A DNA stretch of 64,000 nt, taken from contig JAUWGW010000005.1 of assembly GCA_030606215.1 (NCBI GenBank), forward strand, positions 15,913 to 79,912, given 5' to 3'. The stretch comes from a bacterium (GTDB lineage Bacteria; NPL-UPA2; JAUVJM01). The first letter of the stretch is position 1. Every line of letters starts with the position of its first letter. Below the pieces are notes generated by a model. That model was not told where the DNA came from. It saw only the letters and a list, made by a program, of their open reading frames with translations, and made no database searches. A program made the translations under genes and the position numbers. Positions 54,554-63,040 of the stretch are shown here, one piece after another.

Positions 54554-55824
54554 TTAGTCTTTTAATTTTACTTTTTTTCTCCGCTTTTTTCTCCGCTTCG
54601 GAGACTGCTCTGACCGCGCTTGGAAGGTTAAAAATAAAGACTTTGCTTGAAAAAGAGGGGGAGAGAGCTAAAAGCATTAGTCTCTGGGTGAATGACCCTA
54701 ACCGGTTCCTTGCAACCATTCTTGTTGGGAACAATGTTGTTAATATTGGCGCTTCTGTCCTGGCAACTTTTATTGCAATACGTATTTTCGGGAACGGCTT
54801 GACTTCAAGGGTTGCCTGGGGCGTTACAGGGGCGATGACTTTTATAATTCTTACTTTTGGCGAGCTTGTACCGAAAACATTTGCGAGAGATAATGCTGAG
54901 AAAATAGCTCTTAAAACAATTGGTTTCTTGAGGGGTTTATCTTTCATACTATCTCCACTTATCAAATTGCTTCTTTGTATTTCTAAGGCAACTCTCAGAA
55001 TTTTCGGAAGGAAAGTAGCGGAGCCAGGTCCATTTATGACAGAAGAGGAAATGAAAGCACTTATCGGGCTCGGGGAAGAGGAAGGTGTTCTTGAAGAAGA
55101 AGAGAGGGAAATGATTGAGAGCATCTTTGAATTTGGGGATACAAAGGTTCAGGAAGTTATGATTCCGAGAACAGAAATGGTATGTATTGACGTCGATACA
55201 AAACTTGAAGATATTCTGTCACTTCTTATAAAGGTCGGCTATTCCCGCATACCTGTCTATGAGGGAAAGGTTGACAATATCATCGGGCTTTTGTATGCTA
55301 AGGATTTGCTAAGATTCTGGGGGGAGTATCAGGAAAAGGGATTGGTTCTGAAAGATTTTATACGCCAACCTTATTTTGTTCCCGAGACGAAAAAAGTCAA
55401 TGAGCTTCTTCAGGAATTTCAGCGTAACAGGGTACATATGGCTATTGTGGTTGATGAGTATGGAGGAGTTGCAGGGCTCATTACTCTGGAGGATTTGATT
55501 GAAGAAATTGTGGGTGAAATAGAAGATGAGTATGATAAAGGCGGGGAGAAGATTGAGTATCTTGAAGGCGGGGAGGTTCTCGTGGATGCCAGGATAGACA
55601 TAGGAGAGCTAAATGAGAAACTTGATATTGCGCTTCCTGAGGAGGAAGGGGTTGAAACATTAGCTGGTTTCATCACTTCTCTTTTAGGTCGCGTTCCTCC
55701 TGCTGGAGAGGTCATTGATTATGAAGGGATGAAAATTTGTGTGGTTGAGGCAACAAAGCGGCGTATAGGAAAGGTAAAAATTTGTGGTCTAAGGGGTGGA
55801 GAGGATGGAGAAAATACTGACTGA
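54544..55824 (+). CDS. CNNM/CorC-type membrane protein with CBS pair
   Basis: A 426-residue protein: DUF21 transmembrane domain (first ~180 residues, with ASETALTALGRLK and FGELVPKTFARDNAEKIAL), a CBS pair (VMIPRTEMVCIDVD, RIPVYEGKVDNIIGLLYAKDLL, HMAIVVDEYGGVAGLITLEDLIEEIVGEI) and a C-terminal CorC_HlyC domain. This family moves or senses Mg2+/Co2+. TTG start within the ybeY end. mgtE lies two genes on, so the region has a magnesium theme. Confidence 0.93.
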   Translation: MQIVSLLILLFFSAFFSASETALTALGRLKIKTLLEKEGERAKSISLWVNDPNRFLATILVGNNVVNIGASVLATFIAIRIFGNGLTSRVAWGVTGAMTFIILTFGELVPKTFARDNAEKIALKTIGFLRGLSFILSPLIKLLLCISKATLRIFGRKVAEPGPFMTEEEMKALIGLGEEEGVLEEEEREMIESIFEFGDTKVQEVMIPRTEMVCIDVDTKLEDILSLLIKVGYSRIPVYEGKVDNIIGLLYAKDLLRFWGEYQEKGLVLKDFIRQPYFVPETKKVNELLQEFQRNRVHMAIVVDEYGGVAGLITLEDLIEEIVGEIEDEYDKGGEKIEYLEGGEVLVDARIDIGELNEKLDIALPEEEGVETLAGFITSLLGRVPPAGEVIDYEGMKICVVEATKRRIGKVKICGLRGGEDGENTD

Positions 55825-56470
55825 ACTCAGGAGAAATTTTGTTGCAGGTATGTTGGTAATACTTCCTGCGGCGGTGACTGCATTTGTCCTCTGGTGGATA
55901 TTTGCAAAACTTATCAGCCCTGTTATGAATAAAGTTGTGAGACCGGCTATGCTTCTTCTGGTTCCCGATAGTGTTGAAAAGACGTTTGGATTGGGGACGG
56001 TTTTCCTGTGGAATATTTTTGGAGCATTTGCTCTTATCGTATTCATCCTTTTTCTTGGTCTTATTGCGAGAAATATCGTAGGCAGAAGGCTTATTGCGCT
56101 CGGGGAGAGAATTCTTGCCAGACTTCCCATTATAAGCAAAATTTATACGAGTGCTCAGCAGATAGGTCAGGCTTTTCTCGGTGAGAGGAGAACAAGTTTT
56201 AACAGGGTTGTCCTTTTCGAGTATCCACGACCCGGTTTGTATTCTTTTGGTCTTGTTTCAGGTAAGGCAAGAGGAGAGATTCAGGGTAAGACGGGCGAAA
56301 AAGTTCTGAATGTATTTGTGCCAACCACACCAAATCCAACTTCCGGACTTTTTATTCTGGTTCCGGAGAAGGATGCCATCCCGCTTGATATGACTGTCGC
56401 AGAGGCATTGAAATTATTGATTTCGGGAGGAGCAGTTACGCCGGATTACAAACTGAAGACTGATGACTGA
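55805..56470 (+). CDS. DUF502 membrane protein
   Basis: A 221-residue protein with two transmembrane helices (about 12-32 and 64-85) and a conserved soluble end: PIISKIYTSAQQIGQAFLG, VVLFEYPRPGLYSFGLVSG, VFVPTTPNPTSGLFILVP. These are DUF502 hallmarks. ATG 55805 is preferred to GTG 55796 because GGGGTGGAG ends at 55801. Overlaps the CorC-like gene by 20 bases. Function unknown. Confidence 0.9.
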   Translation: MEKILTELRRNFVAGMLVILPAAVTAFVLWWIFAKLISPVMNKVVRPAMLLLVPDSVEKTFGLGTVFLWNIFGAFALIVFILFLGLIARNIVGRRLIALGERILARLPIISKIYTSAQQIGQAFLGERRTSFNRVVLFEYPRPGLYSFGLVSGKARGEIQGKTGEKVLNVFVPTTPNPTSGLFILVPEKDAIPLDMTVAEALKLLISGGAVTPDYKLKTDD

Positions 56471-56476
56471 TAGCTC

Positions 56477-57811
56477 ATGGACAAAATAACTAAAGTAAAA
56501 CAATATTTGGATAGAGGAGATAAAACGGCTCTGAGAAATTTCCTGCAGAAGTTCCATCCGGCTGATATAGCTTTTATGTTTCAGGGATTGGAGTTTGAAG
56601 AAAAATTGTCGCTCCTGACTCTTCTCAATTTTGAAAAAGCAGGTTCAGTGCTTGATGAACTTGACCCGGGTGAGCGGAGCGAGATCCTCTCTTCACTTAA
56701 ACCAGAGGTTCTTTCCCATATTGTGGGGGCAATTCCTTCTGATGAGGCGGCAGATATCCTCTCTGAAGTTTCGGAGGAGAAGGCAGAAAAAACCCTTGAA
56801 CTTATGGAGGAAGAAGAAGCAGAAGATGTTGAAGAACTGATGAAATATGCTCCCGAGACAGCCGGGGGAATAATGACTCCTGAGTTTTTCTCTCTCAGTG
56901 AGGGAACAACGGTAGATGATGCAATTATTGCTTTGAGAGCCGAAGAAAATGTTGAGATGCTTTCATATTTATATGTTGTTGACGAAGGGGGGAGACTTTG
57001 TGGTGTTGCCTCGCTGAAACGATTGATTACAGTGGAAGGCAGCTGCCGGTTGAAGGAAATCATGAACAGAAATGTAATAAGTGCTGAAACAAGTATTGAC
57101 CAGGAAGAAGTTGCGAGATTAGTCCGCAAATATGATTTGCGTGCTTTACCAATTGTTGATGAGGGAGGTAAACTCGTTGGGAGAGTGACAGTTGATGATG
57201 TGATGGATGTGCTTGAAGAAGAGGCTACTGAAGATATATACAAAATGGTAGGGACAGATGATGAAGAACTTTCCAAAAAATCTATTCTCAATGTTGCAAG
57301 GTTGAGACTCCCCTGGCTTCTTATTTCACTCGTAGGTGGTATAGTATCAGCGAGAATAATGAAGGGGTTCAATATTACTCTTGAAAATGTAATTGCACTT
57401 GCTTTTTTCGTCCCTGTGATAATGGGTATGGGTGGAAATATCGGGATGCAATCGTCTACAATTGTTGTAAGGGGGCTCGCTACCGGCAGGATTGAGCTCG
57501 GGCATGTCTGGGGGGTCCTTTTCAGGGAAATTCGCACAGGCGCTCTCATGGGGTTGATATGCGGAGCGGTTGTAGGTATTGCTGCGCATATTTTTCAGGG
57601 AATGGCTGTACTTGGAGCTGTGGTAGCCTCTTCCATGTTCATTGCAATTACAGTAGCCGCAGCAGTAGGAGCACTCATGCCTCTTTTCCTCAAGAGTTTG
57701 AAAATTGACCCCGCAATTGCCAGCGGACCTTTTGTCACCACAGCCAATGATATAACGGGGCTTCTTATCTACCTCTTCCTCGCCACAAGTTTTGTAAAGT
57801 ATCTTGAATGA
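56477..57811 (+). CDS. mgtE: MgtE magnesium transporter
   Basis: A 444-residue channel: cytoplasmic MgtE_N domain (FLQKFHPADIAFMFQGL, ADILSEVSEEKAEKTLELM), CBS pair (AGGIMTPEFFSLSEG, LRALPIVDEGGKLVGRVTVDDVMDVL), then five hydrophobic helices with MGMGGNIGMQSSTIVVRGLATG and PFVTTANDITGLL. Rising internal Mg2+ closes the CBS gate in this family. Its stop overlaps the recO start (ATGA). Confidence 0.96.
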   Translation: MDKITKVKQYLDRGDKTALRNFLQKFHPADIAFMFQGLEFEEKLSLLTLLNFEKAGSVLDELDPGERSEILSSLKPEVLSHIVGAIPSDEAADILSEVSEEKAEKTLELMEEEEAEDVEELMKYAPETAGGIMTPEFFSLSEGTTVDDAIIALRAEENVEMLSYLYVVDEGGRLCGVASLKRLITVEGSCRLKEIMNRNVISAETSIDQEEVARLVRKYDLRALPIVDEGGKLVGRVTVDDVMDVLEEEATEDIYKMVGTDDEELSKKSILNVARLRLPWLLISLVGGIVSARIMKGFNITLENVIALAFFVPVIMGMGGNIGMQSSTIVVRGLATGRIELGHVWGVLFREIRTGALMGLICGAVVGIAAHIFQGMAVLGAVVASSMFIAITVAAAVGALMPLFLKSLKIDPAIASGPFVTTANDITGLLIYLFLATSFVKYLE

Positions 57812-58614
57812 TGGGGATTGAGAAGACTGAGGCGATTGTTATTAATAGCAGGGACTGGAAGGAAACAAGCAAGATTGTGACCTTTTATACATCCTCCAAT
57901 GGGAAACTTGCGGCAATTGCAAAGGGGGCGAGGAGAAAAAATAACCCGTTCAGAAACTGTCTTCAGCTTTTTGCATACCTCAATCTTGTCTATTATGAGA
58001 AGGAAGGAAGAGAACTTCAGGTTGTCAGTCAGTGCGCTGAGTTAGAATCCTTTCAGGATTTACGTGAAGATCTTGCGAAAACAGCTTATGCAAGTTATTT
58101 CATCCAACTGGTTGACGAGATGGTAAGGGGTGGAGAAGGAAACGAGGAGTTGTTCATGCTCCTGCTCGCCGCTCTTTACTGGTTGAAAGAAGAAGGCAGC
58201 TCTGAAATGCTGGCGCGTTTTTTTGAACTTCATCTTCTGCGGGTTTTAGGGTATAATCCAATGCTGCGAAGTTGCGTAGTATGCCAGAAAGCCGTTAAAT
58301 CGCCTGCAGGGGGACTTAAACTTTCGCCTTCCTCCGGTGGGATAGTATGTGAAAGGTGCCTTAATGGAATCGGGGATTGTAGAACTCTATCGGGTGGAGT
58401 ATATTCTGCGCTTCTGCATTTACAGAGTGTTGATATCGTGAAACTCAAGCGCCTGCGGCTTTCACATGTTTTGAGTGAGGAGTTGAAATCTGCAATGTAT
58501 TACTATCTCGGATATTTTCTTGAGAAGAGGTTAAAATCACAGGATTTCCTTGAACGGGTCATTGCCCCTATGGGGGATGGAGTAGAAACTAGAGAGAGGA
58601 AGAACAGTGGGTAA
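57808..58614 (+). CDS. recO: DNA repair protein RecO
   Basis: A 268-residue recombination mediator: EAIVINSRDWKETSKIVTFYT, GKLAAIAKGARRKNNPF OB-fold and a zinc site Cys156-x2-Cys159 to Cys181-x2-Cys184. It loads RecA with RecF/RecR. Two adjacent ATG codons (57808, 57811) are possible. The glyQS start overlaps its end; recO-glyS is a frequent neighbour pair. Confidence 0.94.
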   Translation: MMGIEKTEAIVINSRDWKETSKIVTFYTSSNGKLAAIAKGARRKNNPFRNCLQLFAYLNLVYYEKEGRELQVVSQCAELESFQDLREDLAKTAYASYFIQLVDEMVRGGEGNEELFMLLLAALYWLKEEGSSEMLARFFELHLLRVLGYNPMLRSCVVCQKAVKSPAGGLKLSPSSGGIVCERCLNGIGDCRTLSGGVYSALLHLQSVDIVKLKRLRLSHVLSEELKSAMYYYLGYFLEKRLKSQDFLERVIAPMGDGVETRERKNSG

Positions 58615-59890
58615 CGATGTGATGGGGAAAATTGTCTCGCTCTGTAAACGCCGTGGTTATGTTTACCCCTCAAGTGAGATATATGGGGGAATTAACAGCT
58701 GCTGGGATTATGGACCGCTTGGTGCGGAACTCAAGAAGAATATCAAGGAATCCTGGTGGGAATCAATGACATATTACAGAGATGATATAGAAGGACTGGA
58801 TGCAAGTATCATCATGCATCCTATGGTGTGGAAGGCATCAGGACACGTTGACGGTTTTACTGATGCAATGGTTGATTGCAAGAAGTGTAAATTGCGGTTT
58901 CGCATGGATGAAACGAGTGGCAAATTGTGTCCTGAATGTGGAGGCGAATTGACGGAAGCAAGGCTATTCAATCTTATGTTTAAAACTCATATTGGAGCTG
59001 TTGAGGAGGAAGCAAGCACTATTTACCTTCGCCCGGAAACTGCGCAGGGAATATATGTAAATTTTCAGAATGTTTTGACCTCGTCCAGAAGAAAAATCCC
59101 GTTCGGCATTGCGCAGATTGGCAAAGCATTCCGCAATGAAATCACTCCCAAAAACTTTATCTTCAGGATGAGGGAGTTTGAACAGATGGAGATGCAGTAT
59201 TTCGTTAAGCCTGAGACTGCTGAGGAATGGTTTGAGACCTGGAGAAAAGAACGAATGCAGTGGTATATTGACCTTGGGATAAAAGAAGACAGTCTCAGGT
59301 TCCACAAGCATACCAAAGACGAATTGCCGCATTATGCAAGCAAGGCTTATGACATACAATATCAATTCCCATTTGGCTGGGAGGAGATTGAAGGAATTCA
59401 TAACAGGACAGATTATGATTTGAAAAATCACAGCAAATTCTCAGGTAAAGAACTTGAATACTTTGATGACTCTACGGGAAAAAGATTTATTCCTCATATT
59501 ATTGAGGTTTCTGCGGGTGTTGACCGTGCACTTCTTACCTGTCTCGTTGACGCTTATGATGAGGAGGAAGATAGAGTTGTTCTGCGGCTGTCGCCGAAAG
59601 TTGCCCCAATCAAAGTTGGTATTTTCCCGCTTGTTAAAAGGGATGGGATGCCTGAGGCTGCAAAGAAGATAGCTAAGGAACTGCGCAGACATATGAAAGT
59701 ATTCTATGATGAGGGTGGTTCTATTGGCCGGCGTTACAGACGGCAGGATGAAGTCGGGACACCTTTTGGAATAACAGTTGATGCTCAGACTATTACGGAT
59801 GATACAGTAACACTGCGCAGTAGAGATGACATGAAACAGGTCCGGTTAAAGATTGCTGAACTCAGCTCTTATCTGGTTTGCAGGCTTTAA
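58607..59890 (+). CDS. glyQS: Glycyl-tRNA synthetase, homodimeric type
   Basis: A 427-residue class II synthetase of the alpha2 type: CKRRGYVYPSSEIYGGINSCWDYGPLG, RPETAQGIYVNF, FRNEITPKNFIFRMREFEQME (motif 2) and the anticodon domain with GRRYRRQDEVGTPFG. CKKC and CPEC near 86-106 suggest bound zinc. GTG 58607 sits six bases after AGAGAGGA; ATG 58622 is an alternative. Its 3' end overlaps the convergent QueG-like gene by 29 bases. Confidence 0.96.
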   Translation: MGNDVMGKIVSLCKRRGYVYPSSEIYGGINSCWDYGPLGAELKKNIKESWWESMTYYRDDIEGLDASIIMHPMVWKASGHVDGFTDAMVDCKKCKLRFRMDETSGKLCPECGGELTEARLFNLMFKTHIGAVEEEASTIYLRPETAQGIYVNFQNVLTSSRRKIPFGIAQIGKAFRNEITPKNFIFRMREFEQMEMQYFVKPETAEEWFETWRKERMQWYIDLGIKEDSLRFHKHTKDELPHYASKAYDIQYQFPFGWEEIEGIHNRTDYDLKNHSKFSGKELEYFDDSTGKRFIPHIIEVSAGVDRALLTCLVDAYDEEEDRVVLRLSPKVAPIKVGIFPLVKRDGMPEAAKKIAKELRRHMKVFYDEGGSIGRRYRRQDEVGTPFGITVDAQTITDDTVTLRSRDDMKQVRLKIAELSSYLVCRL

Positions 59891-60539
59891 TACAGATCCC
59901 GCAGATGTGGTGCCCGATATTGCATGTTCGTCTGAAAATCTCAAGCTGTCTGTAACAGGCTAAATAGTCAAAATCTTCCGGATTTTCTTTGATTGCGTCT
60001 GCAGGACAAACATTCAGACATTTCTCGCATGTCCCGCAATCCAGTGTAAGCGGCTTATCAACTGTTAAAGGTAAATCCGTAAGAATGGTTACAAGTCTAA
60101 CTCTCGCTCCAAATTCCGGGTTAACTACAAGGTTGTTTCTGCCAAGCCACCCGAGGCCTGCCTGAATAGCAACTTTTTTATGTGAAAGGTGCCCAATCTG
60201 TTTTTCCCTGTCTATAACCTGGGAGGCAGGTATCGGAAGTGCCTCATACCCCAACTTCTGAATAAAATCCATTACTTGAAGAGCAAGTCTATCAAGGAGA
60301 TAGTTAACCTGTTTGTAATGGTGAAAATATATCCGGGTTGGTCTATCCACAATCCCTTCAATGATGCTGGTAGACAATCTGAATCCGATTGAGATTCCAT
60401 AGCCGAGTTTCTCCACAACCCCGTTCGGAAGATACGGGAAATCTTCTTTAAGTTTTCTCAAATCAGCAACGCCAAAGAGAGAGGCACCATTTGAGGTTGA
60501 GAAAGATTTCAGACTCTGATAATTTTCTTCCCGGCTCAT
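59862..60539 (-). CDS. QueG-like double 4Fe-4S protein
   Basis: A 225-residue protein related to epoxyqueuosine reductase but shorter than QueG (usually over 300). KKVAIQAGLGWLGRNNL and EFGARVRLVTILTD are family marks; one ferredoxin cluster uses Cys168, 171, 174 and 178, the second Cys206, 213, 216 and 220. The corrinoid-binding N-terminus is reduced and the HEAT-repeat end is missing, so queuosine synthesis is doubtful; a general redox or maturation role is possible. Convergent with glyQS. Confidence 0.85.
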   Translation of the reverse strand: MSREENYQSLKSFSTSNGASLFGVADLRKLKEDFPYLPNGVVEKLGYGISIGFRLSTSIIEGIVDRPTRIYFHHYKQVNYLLDRLALQVMDFIQKLGYEALPIPASQVIDREKQIGHLSHKKVAIQAGLGWLGRNNLVVNPEFGARVRLVTILTDLPLTVDKPLTLDCGTCEKCLNVCPADAIKENPEDFDYLACYRQLEIFRRTCNIGHHICGICIKACKPDKS

Positions 60540-60566
60540 TTCTTGAAGTAAAGTATAAAACCTTCA

Positions 60567-60589
60567 GCTCGATAAATCGAGCAACTACA
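60567..60589 (-). repeat. GTAG-type REP hairpin
   Basis: On the minus strand GTAGTT (60589-60584) is followed by the perfect palindrome GCTCGAT-TT-ATCGAGC (60582-60567). The 5' GTAG plus stem-loop matches REP units. A decayed IS200-type transposase lies 100 bases away. Confidence 0.6.
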
Positions 60590-60686
60590 GCAGGTTGCCT
60601 AAGGTGTAGTTGTCTTATTATAAGCCTCCTCAACAGAAAAACAATATAATTAATTGTAATTCAGACACTGGACACCATTTTCTCGA

Positions 60687-60798
60687 ATGAAGAGCATGTC
60701 TGCGAAAGAGATATTCAGAAGGCATCCGAAGGGCAAAAAAGACTATAGGTAGGAGAATTTTGAAGCAATAGTTATTTTGTGCCTACGGAGGGACTCAA
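60687..60798 (+). pseudogene. Decayed IS200/IS605 TnpA transposase
   Basis: From ATG 60687 the frame reads MKSMSAKEIFRRHPKGKK. At about 60742 the match moves to another frame, where codons from 60743 read L-stop-V-G-E-F-stop-S-N-S-Y-F-V-P-T-E-G. That is the TnpA block K-K-x-L-W-G-G-E-F-W-S-D-G-Y-F-V-R-T-V-G with both Trp codons mutated to stops (TAG 60746, TGA 60761). So a frameshift and two nonsense changes mark a dead copy. ATTCAGACACTGG (60659-60671) just upstream also occurs in the palindromic element near 1.66 kb. Confidence 0.75.
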
Positions 60799-60815
60799 TT
60801 CAGTCTTCTTGATCC

Positions 60816-61634
60816 TTATCTTTTCGGCCTAAAAACTAATATGCCTAATAACCCCGCTCCCAGGAGTAGTAGTGCAGATGGTTCGGGGATCATAGCATTA
60901 TTATAATGGCTCTTTATCACTGTGTCACTTAATGCCTCATTGTAAATCCTGACGTCGTCAATTATGCCGTTGAAACCATAATACGTAATTCCTCCTGATA
61001 CTAGTCTTCCCATGTAAAATTCAGCAGGTGTGTGCAAACTTCCTGCTCCTGCACCTTCACCATCCTGAACTCCATTAATAAATAATTTAGCAGTAGTGCC
61101 ATCAAACACGCCAGCAACGTGATACCAGGTGTCCGTAGCAATAGTTGTACTGCTCTCTGCTGTTGCATCTGTAGTAGTAAGGCAAACTTTCCATTTCAAA
61201 GCACCACTACCTATGATGTCTATAGCTCGTGTGTACGAACCCATTGCACTATTCCTCGACACTATTCTTGCAAGACCGCTACCTGCTTCTCTATAAATCC
61301 AAAGTTCCCAAGTCATGGCTGAAAAATTACCTATATCCCCAACTTCAACATAATCATCTGTGCCGTCAAAAGTCAAAGCGCCGTTCAGGTAAGGAGGATT
61401 ACCACTACCTGCGTGATGGGCTTTGGTGTACTGTCCCGGAGTCCCGGGGTCATACAGTGTTCCGTGGTAGTCATTGCCAGAGAAATCTTCAACTTTTGTA
61501 TCATATGGCTGACCGCTCGCAATGTTGTCATCCATCTTCCACCAACCGACAAGCACTGCATCTGCATTAGAGTTGAATACAAATAGCAGTGTAGCAATAA
61601 CACCTACTATTATAGCTAATTCTTTCTTTATCAT
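60816..61634 (-). CDS. Secreted LamG-domain protein with PEP-CTERM anchor
   Basis: A 272-residue exported protein. Residues 1-25 are a signal peptide (KKELAIIVGVIATLLFVF core). The mature part is one LamG/concanavalin-like domain: WKMDDN, DFSGNDYHGTL, LTFDGTDDYVEVGD, WELWIYREAGSG, WYHVAGVFDGTTAKLFINGV and GIIDDVRIYNEALS. The last 24 residues are a PEP-CTERM tag: Pro-Glu-Pro, a hydrophobic helix and Arg-Pro-Lys-Arg. It would be processed by an exosortase and displayed at the surface. ATG 61634 follows GGAGGG; an earlier ATG at 61661 would lengthen it without a ribosome site. Confidence 0.9.
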   Translation of the reverse strand: MIKKELAIIVGVIATLLFVFNSNADAVLVGWWKMDDNIASGQPYDTKVEDFSGNDYHGTLYDPGTPGQYTKAHHAGSGNPPYLNGALTFDGTDDYVEVGDIGNFSAMTWELWIYREAGSGLARIVSRNSAMGSYTRAIDIIGSGALKWKVCLTTTDATAESSTTIATDTWYHVAGVFDGTTAKLFINGVQDGEGAGAGSLHTPAEFYMGRLVSGGITYYGFNGIIDDVRIYNEALSDTVIKSHYNNAMIPEPSALLLLGAGLLGILVFRPKR

Positions 61635-61677
61635 TTTCCTACCCTCCTTCATCTTAACCATTTATCATCATTGATGA

Positions 61678-61726
61678 ATTATACCACACCCCAAAAGTTT
61701 GTCAAGTAAAAAATTTAAACGGTTAG
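61678..61726 (-). promoter_or_regulatory. LamG gene promoter with upstream LacI-type site
   Basis: Minus strand TTGACA (61705-61700), 16-base spacer, TATAAT (61683-61678). TTAAACGGTTAG (61715-61726), a LacI-type half-symmetric site with central CG, lies just upstream of the -35 box and recurs before lacI. Confidence 0.7.
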
Positions 61727-61837
61727 CATTTTGAGGATTTATGAGCATTTTCAGTAGTTGCTTTATCATCTCCCAATGGCTCTGACGAATGAACTTTCTT
61801 CTCGTTTTTGACACCTCTAATTTCCCTCTGAGAACGG

Positions 61838-61856
61838 CAGTTTCTTCGAGAAACTG
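61838..61856. repeat. Perfect hairpin between the LamG and lacI genes
   Basis: CAGTTTCT (61838-61845), TCG, AGAAACTG (61849-61856). Strong small stem with no U-tract. It lies in the 340-base gap between divergent genes, upstream of the lacI promoter. The rest of 61727-61865 shows nothing else I recognise. Confidence 0.5.
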
Positions 61857-61865
61857 AAAGTTCCC

Positions 61866-61951
61866 TTGACAAAAGCGCAAGGTTGTGGTAAAAAAATAAT
61901 GGTTCTTTCTGAAACAAAGTTTTATAGATTATCAATAAGTTAAGCGGTTAG
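61866..61951 (+). promoter_or_regulatory. lacI promoter and downstream operator
   Basis: TTGACA (61866-61871), 17-base spacer, weak -10 TAAAAA (61889-61894). TTAAGCGGTTAG (61940-61951) lies in the leader about 45 bases after the predicted start and differs from the LamG-side site by one base, suggesting autorepression by road-block. Confidence 0.6.
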
Positions 61952-61974
61952 ATTTTTCTAAGGAGGGAGGACAG

Positions 61975-63021
61975 ATGGGTGTAACTATACACCAGGTAGC
62001 TGAAATAGCAGGAGTTTCCACATGTACAGTCTCCCTGGCATTGAGGAATAGCCCTCGAGTGAAGGAGAGGACAAAAACACGAATTGTTGCGGTGGCTAAA
62101 GAACTCAATTACCGACCTAACGCATTAGGTAGGGCATTATCTTTACAGAAAAGCTCGACAATAGGCGTTACCCTTCCCGACATAAGTAATCCTTTTTACT
62201 CACGAATTACCCAGGGGATTGAAGAAGTTACTTCTAAATTCGGCTACCATGTCATTCTCTGCAATACAAAATATGACCTGGAAAAGGAAGCAAACTCCGT
62301 TCATGCCATGCTGGGAAGAAAAATAGACGGGCTAATCATTTCCCCTGTTGAGAGTGTCAGTTATGACTATCTTAAGGAATTGAAACGGGAAGGAATTCCG
62401 TTTGTATCTCTCCGACGTTTACCAGTGGAGGAGGTTGATTATGTAATGGCTAACGATGAAGAAGCGGCCTATGAGTTGACCAAACACCTGATTAGTTTAG
62501 GATACAAGAGGATAGGATATATAGGAAATACTAAATGTGGTTTTACAGACCATGACAGGTTGTTAGGGTATAGAAGGGCTTTGCAAGATCAGGGCTTAAC
62601 TTACGATGAAACCAGGGTTGTGGAAACAGGCTTTGGGATGAAAGATGGATATAGAGCATCTATGAATTTGCTAACTCGGGATAGTAAGCCAAGAGCCATC
62701 ATTGCCTTTAGCGATATCCTAGCGATGGGGATTTTGCTGGCGGCCAAGGAGTTGGGAATAAAGGTACCTCAAGAATTAGCTGTTGTGGGATTTGATGATA
62801 TAGAATTTTCTCAATCTTGCCTCGTTCCTCTTACCACAATGGCTCTTCCCAAATATGATATTGGGGCACGCGCCGCTGGATTGCTGATAAGAAAAATTGA
62901 ACAAAGACAACAAACCGATGCTGGTGAAATTTCATTGGAAGAAGTTCATCGCATCGTTTTGAAATGCAAATTAATCATTAGGGAATCATGTGGAGCCTAT
63001 TTGAAAATAAAAAAGAGGTAA
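61975..63021 (+). CDS. LacI-family transcriptional regulator
   Basis: A 348-residue repressor: helix-turn-helix TIHQVAEIAGVSTCTVSLALR (residues 4-24 region), hinge helix NALGRALSL, and a periplasmic-binding-protein-like sensor with GVTLPDISNPFYSRI, DGLIISPVES, RIGYIGN, AIIAFSDILAMGIL and VVGFDDIEFS. AAGGAGG precedes the ATG. With the GH130 gene behind it, the ligand is probably a mannoside or related sugar. It has two candidate operators (61715, 61940). Confidence 0.94.
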   Translation: MGVTIHQVAEIAGVSTCTVSLALRNSPRVKERTKTRIVAVAKELNYRPNALGRALSLQKSSTIGVTLPDISNPFYSRITQGIEEVTSKFGYHVILCNTKYDLEKEANSVHAMLGRKIDGLIISPVESVSYDYLKELKREGIPFVSLRRLPVEEVDYVMANDEEAAYELTKHLISLGYKRIGYIGNTKCGFTDHDRLLGYRRALQDQGLTYDETRVVETGFGMKDGYRASMNLLTRDSKPRAIIAFSDILAMGILLAAKELGIKVPQELAVVGFDDIEFSQSCLVPLTTMALPKYDIGARAAGLLIRKIEQRQQTDAGEISLEEVHRIVLKCKLIIRESCGAYLKIKKR

Positions 63022-63040
63022 ACAAAACCTTAGCCGAAAA

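Noticed and set aside
56581-57549. 322-residue minus-strand frame antisense to mgtE
   Set aside because: Ser/Thr/Pro-rich low-complexity shadow of a well-supported gene; no ribosome site or motif.
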